This document shows, in pieces, positions 41,433 to 50,183 of a stretch of DNA of 64,000 bases. Under the pieces are notes generated by a model. It was not told where the DNA came from. It worked only from the letters and a program-made list of their open reading frames with translations, and searched no databases. The DNA is from Haloterrigena salina JCM 13891. Its GTDB lineage: Archaea; Halobacteriota; Halobacteria; Halobacteriales; Natrialbaceae. A program made the translations under genes and the position numbers. The stretch lies in NCBI RefSeq assembly GCF_000337495.1, contig NZ_AOIS01000067.1:149466-213465 (forward strand), written 5' to 3'. The stretch's first letter is position 1; every line of letters begins with the position of its first letter.

Positions 41433-42146
41433 TCACTCGAGTTTCCCGCCGGTCAGTCGCACGACGCCGAAGACGTGGCGCTCGTCGGCGACGGCCGTCG
41501 ACCGCTCGCGGAGGCGCGCGTGGCCCGCTCGGATCTTCTCGTCTAACCGTCGGTGCGGATCGTCCTCGTAGCGCAGCTTCGTCGTCGGCGGCGTCGAGAG
41601 GACGACGATCGCCCGGAAGACCGCGTTGACCGCCGGCGCGTACCACTCCCGGCTCGAGGCGGCGTTGGCGAGGACGACGTGACCGCCGGGGCCGACGAGA
41701 TCGCACCAGTCGTCGACCGCGCCCGCGGGATCGGCGAGCATGCCGACGACGAACGTCGCGAGGATCGCGTCGACGTCCGAACCAGCGGCCAGCGGCGGTT
41801 GCGTCGCGTCGCCTCGAACCACGTGGACGTTGTCGTACTCGGCCGTCAGCTCCCGGGCCCGCTCGAGCACCGGCCCGGTGAAATCGATCCCGACGACGGT
41901 CCCCTCGGGACCGACCCGCTCGCGCAGGTACGTGAGGTTCGCGCCCGTCCCACAGCCCATCTCGACGACGGTGTCGCCGGGCTCGAGTCGGCAGGCGGCG
42001 GCCCCGCGCCGTCGCAGCTTCGGAATACCGGGGGTTCGACGCGCGACGAGATCGTAGAGGTCGGCCCACCGGCCGTAGAACTCCCGTGCGCTCTCGGCGT
42101 CGGTCTCCTCGCGCAGCGTTCGGAGCCGCGAGCGCAGGCCCGCCAT
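41433..42146 (-). CDS. Class I SAM-dependent methyltransferase (UbiE-like)
   Basis: A 237-residue methyltransferase. SAM-binding motifs: TVVEMGCGTGANLTYLRERV (I), TVVGIDFTGPVLERARELT (II), HVVRGDATQPPLA (III) and DAILATFVVGMLADP (IV). The N-terminal segment REFYGRWADLYDLVARRTPG is typical of the UbiE/COQ5 and phospholipid methyltransferase group. It is transcribed right after the ThiR-type gene, with 1 base between that stop and this start, so the pair is an operon. Whether the methylation is linked to thiamine metabolism is unknown; close spacing is routine in these compact genomes. Confidence 0.85.
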   Translation of the reverse strand: MAGLRSRLRTLREETDAESAREFYGRWADLYDLVARRTPGIPKLRRRGAAACRLEPGDTVVEMGCGTGANLTYLRERVGPEGTVVGIDFTGPVLERARELTAEYDNVHVVRGDATQPPLAAGSDVDAILATFVVGMLADPAGAVDDWCDLVGPGGHVVLANAASSREWYAPAVNAVFRAIVVLSTPPTTKLRYEDDPHRRLDEKIRAGHARLRERSTAVADERHVFGVVRLTGGKLE

Positions 42147-42147
42147 C

Positions 42148-43047
42148 TCAGATCAGCGCGCGAACCGTGTCCGCGACCGATTCGGCGTCCGGCCCCAGCA
42201 CGTAGATCAGCGGCTCGATCCCCATGCCGCCGGTCTGGTAGAGCACCGTCGCCTCGGGTTCGTCCTCGATCGCGGCGCCCACGCTCGAGGCGACGTCGCT
42301 GGATTCATCGAACTCGGCGGTCACGTGGCCCTGCTCGGTCAGTTCCGCGAGGAGGTCCGGATCGTAGCGGATATTGATCGCCGCCGACGCGTTCGCCCCG
42401 TGCTCGCGCGCGGCCAGCAGGACGCTCGCGACGTGTTCGGAGACGCCGAACTCGGGGTCGGACGGCACCGTCGCCTGCCCCTTGACGTCGAAGATCCGGC
42501 CGGGGACGCCGGCGACGTCGTCGACGTCGTCCGCGTCGGGCGTGCAGGCGACCAGATTGGCACCGACCGCCGGGATCAGGGTCGCGAAGCCGCCCGCGTT
42601 CTCGAGGATGCGCAGCCCGCGGCGCAGCGACGAGAGGACGCGTTCGCTGGTCCGCAGGTCGTTTTCGGGGTCGTGAACGCGGAAGCTCGCGCCGTGGTCG
42701 GCGAGTTCCGGGACGGCGTCCTCGTGGAGCTGAGCCAGGAGATCGCCGCCGCTCTCGAGGTCGCGAACGAGGACTTCGATCTCGATCAGTGCCTGGACGG
42801 GCGTGACGTCGCCGGCCGCGAGCCCGTCGGCGAGTTCGGAGACGAGCGCCTCGACGCGCTCGTCGTCGGCGATGCGTTCGTTGGTGGTGACGTCGCCGTG
42901 GGCGTACTTCGAGACGGCGCTCTGGCTGATGCCGAGCACGTCGGCGACCTCGCTCTGGGTGAGTCCGCGGTCGCGGAGTTCCCCGGCGAGCAGCGAGCGT
43001 ATCGTCGGGAGGAACTCGTCCACGACGATTTCTTCGACGAATTGCAT
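42148..43047 (-). CDS. ThiR-type regulator: helix-turn-helix plus ThiN domain
   Basis: A 299-residue regulator. Residues about 10-55 form an XRE-like helix-turn-helix (LLAGELRDRGLTQSEVADVL, then ISQSAVSKYAHGDV). The C-terminal half (about 120-295) is a ThiN-like thiamine-phosphate synthase domain: ENAGGFATLIPAVGANLVAC, GRIFDVKGQATVP and TVLYQTGGMGIEPLIYVLG. This architecture is that of ThiR, described as the thiamine-responsive regulator in archaea, where the ThiN domain binds thiamine phosphate rather than making it. thi4 lies 2.4 kb downstream on the other strand and bears an operator-like repeat. A free-standing ThiN or ThiD-ThiN enzyme is not seen here. Confidence 0.85.
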   Translation of the reverse strand: MQFVEEIVVDEFLPTIRSLLAGELRDRGLTQSEVADVLGISQSAVSKYAHGDVTTNERIADDERVEALVSELADGLAAGDVTPVQALIEIEVLVRDLESGGDLLAQLHEDAVPELADHGASFRVHDPENDLRTSERVLSSLRRGLRILENAGGFATLIPAVGANLVACTPDADDVDDVAGVPGRIFDVKGQATVPSDPEFGVSEHVASVLLAAREHGANASAAINIRYDPDLLAELTEQGHVTAEFDESSDVASSVGAAIEDEPEATVLYQTGGMGIEPLIYVLGPDAESVADTVRALI

Positions 43048-43146
43048 TTGCGATCCCTACGTCCGCCGGCGGAATAACTTGTGGGTCACGGACCCGGTAT
43101 GCGCCTGTGAGACACGGATCGACTGCAGAACGGTGACCGGTCCACT

Positions 43147-43348
43147 GCGGTGGCGCGCGCTGTGCCGCGGTGAACATGCGAGGCGCGAGGGAACCGAGCG
43201 CCTCGAGAAACGAGCGGGGACCGAAGTGACCCGCGAGTAACTGGTGAACCGCGGTACAAACGCGTGCGAGGGATGAGTGAGTGAACGAAGCGAACGAGCG
43301 AATCGGGTGGGGAGGGTGTGGTAATCCCCGTTGCCACGATAGCAGGGG
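43147..43348 (+). repeat. Dispersed haloarchaeal repeat, copy A
   Basis: The gap between the ThiR-type gene and dcd holds no gene. It contains one copy of a repeat that also occurs at 58121-58260 and, inverted, at 58313-58455. Shared parts are ggtggcgcgcgctgt at the left end, gtgcgagggatga (43264), then a variable stretch of gagtga/gaacga words, and finally ggggagggtgtgg with gccacgatagcagg at the right end. This copy has an extra 60 bases that include the 27-base repeat seen at 1851-1877. Confidence 0.75.
43211..43237 (+). repeat. 27-base dispersed repeat, second copy
   Basis: Matches 1851-1877 at 25 of 27 positions. It lies inside repeat copy A and is missing from copies B and C, so it may be an independent inserted word. 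Confidence 0.6.
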
Positions 43349-43429
43349 TACTCGTGGCGGTAATCTCACCGATACGACGGACGGACCGTTCTCTATCGGT
43401 ATCGCACGGAATACGGTATCGAACCCGAA

Positions 43430-44029
43430 CTACTCGCGCTCGAGTTGATCGCCGCCGAACTCGTGGTCGCTCTGGATCCGGGAGGCCTGCGGGCCGTCCT
43501 GGTCCTGGTACTTCGAGCCGCGCTCGCTGCCGTAGGGGCGCTCGGCCTCGGTCTTCAGTTCGGTGAACGTCAGCTGGGAGATCCGCATCCCGGGCGTGAG
43601 CGCGACGGGCGCGGTGCCGAGGTTCGACAGCTCGAGGGTGATCTGACCGCGGTAGCCGGGATCGCACAGCCCCGCCGTCGCGTGGACGACCACGGCGAGC
43701 CGACCAAGGGACGACCGGCCCTCGACGTGGGCGATCAGGTCCGGCGGGATCTCGACGCGCTCGTGGGTGGTCCCGAGCACGAAGTCGCCGGGATGCAGGA
43801 TGAAGTCGTCGCCGTCCTCGACGATGGTCTCGGTGACGTACTCGTCGACCTCCTGTTCCGAATTCGGATGGATGCAGGGGATGTTCGTCCGCTGGAACTC
43901 GAGGAACTCTCGGCCGAGTCGGAGGTCGATGCTCGCGGGCTGGATCTGCAACTCGGGGTCGTCGAGGGGGTCGACGACGAGGTCGCCGGCCTCGAGTCGC
44001 TCGAGGATGTCCGCGTCGGAGAGGATCAT
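43430..44029 (-). CDS. dcd: dCTP deaminase
   Basis: A 199-residue dCTP deaminase, which makes dUTP from dCTP and so feeds dTTP synthesis, working as a trimer in the cytosol. Family motifs are [39 protein letters not shown], the catalytic [19 protein letters not shown] and [14 protein letters not shown]. The ATG at 44029 begins [12 protein letters not shown], the universal start of the family; the upstream frame was dropped. Length is normal. It is divergent from the following uncharacterised gene. Confidence 0.94.
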   Translation of the reverse strand: MILSDADILERLEAGDLVVDPLDDPELQIQPASIDLRLGREFLEFQRTNIPCIHPNSEQEVDEYVTETIVEDGDDFILHPGDFVLGTTHERVEIPPDLIAHVEGRSSLGRLAVVVHATAGLCDPGYRGQITLELSNLGTAPVALTPGMRISQLTFTELKTEAERPYGSERGSKYQDQDGPQASRIQSDHEFGGDQLERE

Positions 44030-44192
44030 ATCGAGTAGGGGCGTCCCACGGGTTCCTAAATCACCCGATCCGATTCGGCGGCCCCTGGACGAGTGACGGA
44101 AATCAGAACTGTCTCGATTCAGAATAACTACAAGAATACTTTCTCGGTCGCGGCCCGAATCAATTAGTAGGTGGTGCCCCGAACAGGTTTCC

Positions 44193-45008
44193 ATGGAGGG
44201 GAAACAGGAGCGGTTCAACGGCGATGCACGGATCTTGCATCAGCGAGCGGTCAGAATCCCGCTACCCGACGACGAGGCCGAGCGAGTCTTTCACGAGAAC
44301 ATGCGAACCATCGCGGAGGCCCACGAGCGGAAGGCGGACCTGCTCGCCGATCCGGACGTCCCGTTGCTCACCGCCTACGACGAGGAGTACGCACACGCCG
44401 CCGAGAGTTTCGAGCGGCGACTGCGACAGGTTGCGGGCGACGACTACGAGGAGGTCGCGATGGCGTACTTTCGGGGCGACCGCGACGACCGGGTCGCGAA
44501 GATCGCCGCGTACTACGTCGAGGGGGGGTGGCGGGTCCAGCAGTGGGCCACCGTCACGGAGATGGTGTACGCCCCGCTGATCCTTCGCTATCCGGACAGC
44601 TTCACGGTGAACGTTCGCTTCGCCGGCGGCTACACCACGTCGGCGGCGGTCTACTACGAGTCGCCGGAACACTGCTCGGAGGAGTTGGCCGACGAACACG
44701 CCGAGACGTACTACGAGGAGAGCCAGTACACGCAGCGACAGGCGGCGGAGTACGCCCGGGGGACCGCGGACCTCATTCGCGAGGAGTTCCCGGATCCCGA
44801 CGAGACTCCCTTCGAGGAACGCAAGTACGGCGGCGTGGCCTTGGCGGGGGGACGACAGGGATCGGTTTTCTCGGAGCTCTCCAAGCGCGTCGCGCCCGAT
44901 CCCGACCGGTTCTCCGAGTCGGTTTCGAAACCGACGCTCGTCGAAACGGGGCCGGAGGCCCGGCGAACCGAGTCCGAGCTCGGCCTCGAGCGGGAGATCG
45001 TCCGCTGA
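44193..45008 (+). CDS. Uncharacterised haloarchaeal protein
   Basis: A 271-residue cytosolic protein with no motif I recognise. It is largely helical and charged in the first half ([40 protein letters not shown]), with a possible beta-sheet in the middle ([20 protein letters not shown]). The last 60 residues are low-complexity and probably disordered. The acidic composition and strong codon bias make it a real gene. It lies upstream of pth2 with 44 bases between, possibly co-transcribed. No enzyme signature, signal peptide or membrane helix is seen. Confidence 0.65.
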   Translation: MEGKQERFNGDARILHQRAVRIPLPDDEAERVFHENMRTIAEAHERKADLLADPDVPLLTAYDEEYAHAAESFERRLRQVAGDDYEEVAMAYFRGDRDDRVAKIAAYYVEGGWRVQQWATVTEMVYAPLILRYPDSFTVNVRFAGGYTTSAAVYYESPEHCSEELADEHAETYYEESQYTQRQAAEYARGTADLIREEFPDPDETPFEERKYGGVALAGGRQGSVFSELSKRVAPDPDRFSESVSKPTLVETGPEARRTESELGLEREIVR

Positions 45009-45052
45009 TCGCGATAGTCAGGGCTAAAGGCGTTCCCGTCCTCTCCTCGGCC

Positions 45053-45391
45053 ATGAAACAGGCCATCGTCGCCCGCACCGATATCGGCATGGGGCAGGGA
45101 AAACTCGCCGCGCAGGTCGCCCACGCGTCGCTGTCGGCCTACGAGAAGGCGGACAAACAGCTTCGAAAGCAGTGGAAACAGGGCGGCCAGAAGAAGGTCG
45201 TCCTGAAAGGCGAGAGCGAGCGCCAACTCCACGAACTCGCCGCGATCGCCGACAGTGAGGGCATCCCCAACGCGATCGTGCGGGACGCGGGCCACACGCA
45301 ACTCGAGCCCGGAACGGTCACGGCGCTGGCTGTCGGCCCGGCGGGAGACGACCGCGTCGACAGAGTCACGGGCGAACTCTCCCTGTTCTGA
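45053..45391 (+). CDS. pth2: Peptidyl-tRNA hydrolase 2
   Basis: A 112-residue Pth2-type hydrolase, which frees tRNA from prematurely released peptidyl-tRNA. The full small domain is present: [52 protein letters not shown] and the C-terminal [20 protein letters not shown] with the strictly conserved D-A-G-x-T-x2-x2-G-(S/T) block. Archaea use this type in place of bacterial Pth1. The start at 45053 gives the family N-terminus. In haloarchaea pth2 often sits just upstream of truD, as here, with two small genes between. Confidence 0.93.
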   Translation: MKQAIVARTDIGMGQGKLAAQVAHASLSAYEKADKQLRKQWKQGGQKKVVLKGESERQLHELAAIADSEGIPNAIVRDAGHTQLEPGTVTALAVGPAGDDRVDRVTGELSLF

Positions 45392-45479
45392 GCGCGATCG
45401 ACGGCTCGGCGTCCGCGGATCGTTTCAACTGTCATACACCAGTAGATACTTCCCTTCGGGAGAATTCTCGTAAAATACA

Positions 45480-45737
45480 ATGGCAGTAATCTCGACGGAA
45501 GACGAAGGCAAGTTCCTGATGGACGTCAGAGGCGAGCAGATCGGCATCGTCACCGAGATCGATCCCGTCGAACAGGTCGCGTACGTCGACCCCGATCCGA
45601 GCCTGACGGAAGCGTGGGTCCAGAGCCTCGGCCGCGGCGACGCCAACGAGGACGACCTCGAGGTCCCGGCCGAGAGCATCGAGACGATCACCGACTCGGA
45701 GGTTCGCGTCGACGCCGACCTCAGTAGCGAGGCCTGA
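45480..45737 (+). CDS. Small PRC-barrel-like protein
   Basis: An 85-residue acidic protein with a beta-barrel-like pattern: KFLMDVRGEQIGIVTEIDP, then QVAYVDPDPSLTEAW and the closing VPAESIETITDSEVRV. Short strand-turn-strand order and the final DS(E/x)VRV resemble the PRC-barrel fold used by RimM-type and photosystem-associated proteins, but the match is weak. It probably binds another protein or RNA. The ATG at 45480 follows an A+T-rich patch with a small stem (cccttcggg). It lies between pth2 and truD, both tRNA-related. Confidence 0.65.
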   Translation: MAVISTEDEGKFLMDVRGEQIGIVTEIDPVEQVAYVDPDPSLTEAWVQSLGRGDANEDDLEVPAESIETITDSEVRVDADLSSEA

Positions 45738-45747
45738 GACGCGACGC

Positions 45748-45993
45748 TTAGAGCGCCAGCCAGATCGCCGCGCCGACGAGCACCACCGAGACGACGATCG
45801 CGCCGACGCGAGCCGTTCGCTCCTCGAGCGGTCCGTCGAGGAACGTAAGCGCCAGGAAGTACACCGGAACGAGGGCGATACCGAGCAGGAACCCGATGCC
45901 GGGAAGCTCGCCCCTAATGAGCGCCACGATCACGATCCCGGCGGCCATACTGACTGACAGCTTGAGCGGCCAACGAGGATCCGCCGTCTCCAT
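45748..45993 (-). CDS. Small membrane protein
   Basis: An 81-residue protein with two or three membrane helices: LKLSVSMAAGIVIVALI, GIGFLLGIALVPVYFLALTFL and VGAIVVSVVLVGAAIWLAL. A short cytosolic acid/base loop (DGPLEERTARV) joins the last two. The ATG at 45993 was taken because residues upstream are basic. Family unknown. It lies on the opposite strand between the PRC-barrel-like gene and truD. Confidence 0.65.
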   Translation of the reverse strand: METADPRWPLKLSVSMAAGIVIVALIRGELPGIGFLLGIALVPVYFLALTFLDGPLEERTARVGAIVVSVVLVGAAIWLAL

Positions 45994-46127
45994 ACGTTCC
46001 GATTCGGTCAACTCGTTGATAACTGGTTCGGTCGCGTCGGTGGCCGCTCTCGAGGCCCGGCTCCGAGACGGCGCGACCGCGAGAACGAACCGATTTATCC
46101 CCGGCCGCCTAAGCGCCGCCATCCAGC

Positions 46128-47507
46128 ATGCGCCCGGCACATTCCACGGAGCAGGCCGTCGGCATGGAGCACTACGTCACCGATACCGACGGCGTCGGCG
46201 GCCGCCTGCGAGCGGACGACGACCACTTCCGCGTGCGCGAACGCGAGCGCTTCGACACCGAACCCGTCGACGCGCCGACGGACGCCTACCCCTACCTCGT
46301 CGTTCGCGCGACGCTGTCGGGCTGGGACACCAACGACTTCGCCGGCCGGCTCTCGGACGCGATCGGCGTCTCCCGCGAGCGGGTCAACTGGGCCGGGACG
46401 AAGGACAAGTACGCGGTCACCACGCAGCTGTTCTCGATCTACGGCGCCGACCCCGAGGATCTCCCAGAGGTCCGCGGCGCAGACATCGAGATCGTCGGCC
46501 GCGCGGGCCGGTCGCTCGAGTTCGGCGACCTCGCGGGCAACGAGTTCGAACTGGTCGTCAGCGACCCCGACGACCCCCAGCGCGCGACCGAGATCACGGA
46601 CGAACTGCACGCCTTCGGCGGCCTCGAGGACGGCACCGACGAGACGGATGACGACGCGGCCGGCGACGAGACGACCGTCTCGATCGGCGTCCCCAACTTC
46701 TTCGGCCAGCAGCGCTTCGGCAGCCGCCGCCCGGTCACCCACGAGGTCGGCCTCGAGATCGTCCGCGACGACTGGGCCGGCGCGGTGATGGCCTACCTCG
46801 GGAACCCCGCCGACGCGGAACCCGAGTCCACGCAGGAGGCCCGCGCGTTCGTCGAAGAGACCCGCGACTGGCAGGAAGCCCTCGAGCGCTTTCCCAATCG
46901 CCTGCGCTACGAGCGCTCGCTCTGTCACGGGCTCGCCGAGGTCGACGGCGACCCCGACCCCGAGGACTACCGCGCGGCCCTCGAGCGCCTGCCGTCGAAC
47001 CTCCAGCGGCTGTTCGTCCACGCCGCCCAGTCGTACGCGTTCAACCTGATGCTCTCCGAGCGCCTCGAGCGCGGGCTCCCGTTCGACGAACCCGTGGAGG
47101 GAGACGTGGCCTGCTTTGCCGACACCGACTCGCCGGCGGGGCTCGAACTGCCCGATACCGACCGCCTCCAGCGGGTCACCGACCGTCGCGTGCGCTCGGT
47201 CCGGCGCCACTGCGAGCGCGGCCGGGCGTTCGTCACCGCGCCGCTGGTGGGCACCGAGACGGAGCTCGCCGACGGCGAGCAGGGCGAGATCGAACGCGCC
47301 GTCCTCGACGAACTGGACCTCGAGCCCGCCGACTTCGACCTGCCGGGCGAGTTCTACTCGAGTGGCACCCGGCGCGCGATTCTGGTTCGGACGACCCTCT
47401 CGCTCGGGACCGAGCCGCTGACTCTCTCGTTCGGTCTGCCGAAGGGGTCGTACGCGACGGTTGTCTGCCGGGAGTACCTGAAGGTCGATCCGGTCGACCT
47501 GGGATGA
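46128..47507 (+). CDS. truD: tRNA pseudouridine(13) synthase TruD
   Basis: A 459-residue TruD enzyme that converts uridine 13 in tRNA to pseudouridine. The catalytic Asp lies in [20 protein letters not shown], and other motifs are [20 protein letters not shown] (as [14 protein letters not shown]) and the TRUD insertion domain in the middle (about 220-390), ending with [20 protein letters not shown]. The N-terminus [19 protein letters not shown] has the usual archaeal form. An Asp/Glu-rich loop ([15 protein letters not shown]) is a halophilic insertion. It follows the pth2 region, a common haloarchaeal arrangement. Confidence 0.94.
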   Translation: MRPAHSTEQAVGMEHYVTDTDGVGGRLRADDDHFRVRERERFDTEPVDAPTDAYPYLVVRATLSGWDTNDFAGRLSDAIGVSRERVNWAGTKDKYAVTTQLFSIYGADPEDLPEVRGADIEIVGRAGRSLEFGDLAGNEFELVVSDPDDPQRATEITDELHAFGGLEDGTDETDDDAAGDETTVSIGVPNFFGQQRFGSRRPVTHEVGLEIVRDDWAGAVMAYLGNPADAEPESTQEARAFVEETRDWQEALERFPNRLRYERSLCHGLAEVDGDPDPEDYRAALERLPSNLQRLFVHAAQSYAFNLMLSERLERGLPFDEPVEGDVACFADTDSPAGLELPDTDRLQRVTDRRVRSVRRHCERGRAFVTAPLVGTETELADGEQGEIERAVLDELDLEPADFDLPGEFYSSGTRRAILVRTTLSLGTEPLTLSFGLPKGSYATVVCREYLKVDPVDLG

Positions 47508-47515
47508 GGCGGAGG

Positions 47516-47520
47516 TTTTT
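47516..47520 (+). terminator. Possible T-tract terminator after truD
   Basis: Five T residues follow 8 bases after the truD stop codon, before the ATG of the next gene at 47545. Confidence 0.3.
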
Positions 47521-47544
47521 GAGGCCCTGTGGCGAAGTGAATCT

Positions 47545-47934
47545 ATGACTTCGGGAGGCCACGGATTCGTCGCGGATCGGAACGATCACGACGACCGACG
47601 CGACCGCGATGATGGCGCCGCCGAGCGGGGAACCGGCGTCGTCGGAACGAGCGGGGACCGCGCGCTCGTCGACTGGCGGAAACTGGACGTCGACGGGGCG
47701 ACGGTGTACGAACTCGAGTACGACCAACCGGCGCCGGAGCCGACGACCCGCGCGCCGACGTTCGGGCCGACCAGCGGCGGGACGGTACCCAGTCGCGAGC
47801 AGTCGGTTCGGCTGCCCGACGGCGAGCGGATCCCCGCGACCGAAGCGGCCTTCGAAACCGAGGGGACGACGCTTCGCGTCCGCCGCGAGGAGCCGTCGCT
47901 CCTCGCCCGCCTCCGCCGGTTTGTTCCGTGGTAA
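47545..47934 (+). CDS. Uncharacterised small acidic/basic protein
   Basis: A 129-residue protein of unknown family. The first 45 residues are His/Asp/Arg-rich and low-complexity (HGFVADRNDHDDRRDRDDG); the rest is beta-prone with proline-rich linkers (APEPTTRAPTFGPTSGG). The C-terminus LLARLRRFVPW is amphipathic and might touch a membrane or partner. It sits tail to tail with the membrane gene at 47945. Evidence for coding is frame openness, a good start after a T-tract and in-frame G/C third positions; function is not evident. Confidence 0.55.
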   Translation: MTSGGHGFVADRNDHDDRRDRDDGAAERGTGVVGTSGDRALVDWRKLDVDGATVYELEYDQPAPEPTTRAPTFGPTSGGTVPSREQSVRLPDGERIPATEAAFETEGTTLRVRREEPSLLARLRRFVPW

Positions 47935-47944
47935 CGTCCGGTTC

Positions 47945-48472
47945 TCACGCGAGCGCATCCCGGAGAACGATGCCGAAGCCGGCGGCGCCGACGCAGAGCG
48001 AAATGAGACCGCCGATCCCCGTCAGCGCGAGCGCACCGTTGATGGCTGCGGCGACGAGCAACGGCGTCAGCCAGCCGTCGTCGCGGCCGACCAGCCGCTC
48101 GGCGATGGCGAGGTAGCCGATGGCGGCGCCGACCGCCCACACCAGGTAGGCGACGACGACGAGCGGAATCGCGACGAGGATGCCGACGATGGTGATGACC
48201 AGCAGGAACGTCAGGAGACCGAGGCCGAGCAGCGAGAGGATCCCGTAGAGGAAGCCGCCGATGGGGTCCTCGATCACGGCGGCCATCATCCGTTCGGTGT
48301 ACCCGGGGGCGATCGCGACCAGAATCGCGCCGACGACCAGCGTCGTCAGGAACGCGCCGATCGCGCCGCCGGCGAGCCCGACCGGCGTGCCGACGTCGAC
48401 GTCGACTCCCGGGTTCGGATTCGCCTGTGCGATCGAGACGGCCATCGTGACGGACTGAACGAAGTCGATCAT
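47945..48472 (-). CDS. Membrane protein with four helices, uncharacterised
   Basis: A 175-residue integral membrane protein. Helices: VGLAGGAIGAFLTTLVVGAI, FLYGILSLLGLGLLTFLLVI, TIVGILVAIPLVVVAYLVW and LVAAAINGALALTGIGGLIS. The glycine-rich start (NPGVDVDVGTP) would face outside. This looks like the membrane domain placed beside or after bactofilin-like proteins in other prokaryotes, but no bactofilin is encoded nearby. Function unknown. It is divergent from the zinc-ribbon gene, 166 bases apart. Confidence 0.7.
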   Translation of the reverse strand: MIDFVQSVTMAVSIAQANPNPGVDVDVGTPVGLAGGAIGAFLTTLVVGAILVAIAPGYTERMMAAVIEDPIGGFLYGILSLLGLGLLTFLLVITIVGILVAIPLVVVAYLVWAVGAAIGYLAIAERLVGRDDGWLTPLLVAAAINGALALTGIGGLISLCVGAAGFGIVLRDALA

Positions 48473-48638
48473 ACGTCCCGTAGGACGCGCTCGAGGGTAA
48501 ACTGGCGCATTTCATCAGCGAGTGCGAACGTCCACTCGGCGAGTGCGATCGCGACACGGACGACCGAGCGACTGGGGCCGCGACGGCGCGAGCGACGACC
48601 GCTACTAGGCTTTTGTCCGCTGGAGTCCTACAACCCCC

Positions 48639-49148
48639 ATGCGCAGAACATCCGCGCGAAGTACCCGACTGCAACGGGAGATCGACGAGCTCGTCGCTCG
48701 GGGGTGGACGATCGAGGAGGAGGCGCCCGACCACGTGGTGATGATCGATCGGGAGTTCGGCTCGCTGGTCTCGCACCTGCTGGTCGCGATCCTGACGTTC
48801 TGGTTCTCGATGGGCGTCGGAAACGTCGTCTGGGGTGCCTACAACTACGTCGCGAACTCCCAGCGGCGCGTCCTCTGGGAGGATGGCCAAGAATGTCCGA
48901 ACTGCGGCGCCAGCGCCTCGCCGGACGCCGCCTACTGCCCGGACTGCGGCGAGGACCTCGCGAGCGGACGCGACTCGAGCGCCACCGTCGTCTGTCCCGA
49001 CTGCGAGGCCGCCGTCGACGCGGGCTCGCGGTACTGTCCGAACTGCGGGACGAGACTCGCCGACGCGGTCGGAGAGCGGACCGACGCGGTCGACAGTGGG
49101 GCCGGCGCGGTCGACGACAGGACTGACACGTTCGACACCGGTTCCTGA
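48639..49148 (+). CDS. Membrane-anchored double zinc-ribbon protein
   Basis: A 169-residue protein. After a basic N-terminus with an amphipathic helix (RLQREIDELVARGWTIEE) comes one or two membrane segments (SLVSHLLVAILTFWFSMGVG, VVWGAYNYVA). The C-terminal half holds two CxxC zinc ribbons of the DZANK type: CPNCGASASPDAAYCPDCG and CPDCEAAVDAGSRYCPNCG. The tail is acidic. It may bind another protein or nucleic acid at the membrane; this arrangement is common among haloarchaeal proteins of unknown role. surE follows after 71 bases. Confidence 0.75.
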   Translation: MRRTSARSTRLQREIDELVARGWTIEEEAPDHVVMIDREFGSLVSHLLVAILTFWFSMGVGNVVWGAYNYVANSQRRVLWEDGQECPNCGASASPDAAYCPDCGEDLASGRDSSATVVCPDCEAAVDAGSRYCPNCGTRLADAVGERTDAVDSGAGAVDDRTDTFDTGS

Positions 49149-49219
49149 GCCGCCCGCGGACGCGTCGTCGCGGAACCGAACCGATAGGTAGCTCGCCGTC
49201 CATGCCACGACTACGACGA

Positions 49220-50056
49220 ATGGATCCCCACGACGCGCCCCACGTCCTCCTGACGAACGACGACGGGATCGACGCGCCCGGCATCCGGGCGCTGTACGAC
49301 GCCCTGACCGAAGTCGCGACGGTGACCGTCATCGCGCCCGACCGCAACCAGAGCGCCGTCGGCCGGTCGCTCTCCTACGGGCGGACCGGGTCCGAGAGCG
49401 ACGACCGCTCGATCGACCTCGAGGCCGACGGCTTCACCTCGCCGGTCCCCCACGCCGACCACGAACTCGGCTACGCCGTCGACGGGACGCCCTGCGACTG
49501 CGCCATCGTCGGCGTCAACGCCCTCGAGCCCCGACCCGACCTCGTCGTCTCCGGCTGCAACTCCGGGGCGAACCTCGGTTCTTACGTCTTCTCGCGGTCG
49601 GGGACCGTCAGCGCCGCCATGGAGGCCGCCTTCCTCGGAACGCCCTCGATCGCCGTCTCGATGGACACGCTGGGCATGGAGTCGGAACTCGAGCCCGCGG
49701 ACTTCGCCCACACCGGCGAGATCGCCGCCGCGCTCGTCGAGGGGACGCCCGGAACCGGCCTGTTCGACCGCGTCGACTACCTGAACGTCAACGTCCCGCG
49801 ACCGGACGTCGAGAGGGAAGGGTTCGAACTCACCCGGCCGACAGAGGTGTACGAGATGGATGCGGCCCTCGAGAACGGGGAGTTCCAGCTCACGAACCGG
49901 CTCTGGCAGCAGATGGCCAACCGCGACATCCCCGATCCCGAGGACACGGACCGCCACGCGCTGCTCGAGGGGCAGCTCTCGGTCTCGCCGATGCGGGTCC
50001 CTTACGACGTCGTGGAAACGGACGCGGTGGCGAAGATTCTCGAGGACGTTCTGTAG
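49220..50056 (+). CDS. surE: 5'/3'-nucleotidase SurE
   Basis: A 278-residue SurE phosphatase that removes phosphate from nucleoside monophosphates, metal-dependent and cytosolic. Motifs: HVLLTNDDGIDAPGIRALYD with the metal-binding Asp pair, APDRNQSAVGRSLSYG, and DLVVSGCNSGANLG with the metal-binding Asn. It ends VVETDAVAKILEDVL. An in-frame ATG six codons upstream (49202) is the alternative start; the shorter form begins MDPHDAPHVLL, nearer to the family start. The gene is followed by the DUF2103 protein 127 bases downstream. Confidence 0.92.
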   Translation: MDPHDAPHVLLTNDDGIDAPGIRALYDALTEVATVTVIAPDRNQSAVGRSLSYGRTGSESDDRSIDLEADGFTSPVPHADHELGYAVDGTPCDCAIVGVNALEPRPDLVVSGCNSGANLGSYVFSRSGTVSAAMEAAFLGTPSIAVSMDTLGMESELEPADFAHTGEIAAALVEGTPGTGLFDRVDYLNVNVPRPDVEREGFELTRPTEVYEMDAALENGEFQLTNRLWQQMANRDIPDPEDTDRHALLEGQLSVSPMRVPYDVVETDAVAKILEDVL

Positions 50057-50183
50057 CGGCCGCCGGGCCGCAGAACGAGGGAGTGCGGAGCGGTACCGAC
50101 GACGCGACCGTCGCCGGAAGCGGGTCGTGGACCGGATTGGTCGAAAACGCGCCTGTTTTACATCCCTCTCCCGAACGGTCGAT

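Noticed and set aside
41433-43047. The ThiR-type gene plus methyltransferase as a thiamine biosynthesis operon
   Set aside because: The methyltransferase has UbiE-like features only; close spacing is common here and does not by itself show a thiamine role.
43261-43320. Runs of gagtga/gaacga words as a possible CRISPR array
   Set aside because: The words are 6-8 bases long, irregular, without unique spacers and with no cas genes nearby.
43086-43667. Small proteins predicted from the dispersed repeat (also 57980-58345 and 58301-58957)
   Set aside because: They are translations of non-coding repeat copies; frames differ in length and lack promoters, so they are not called as genes.
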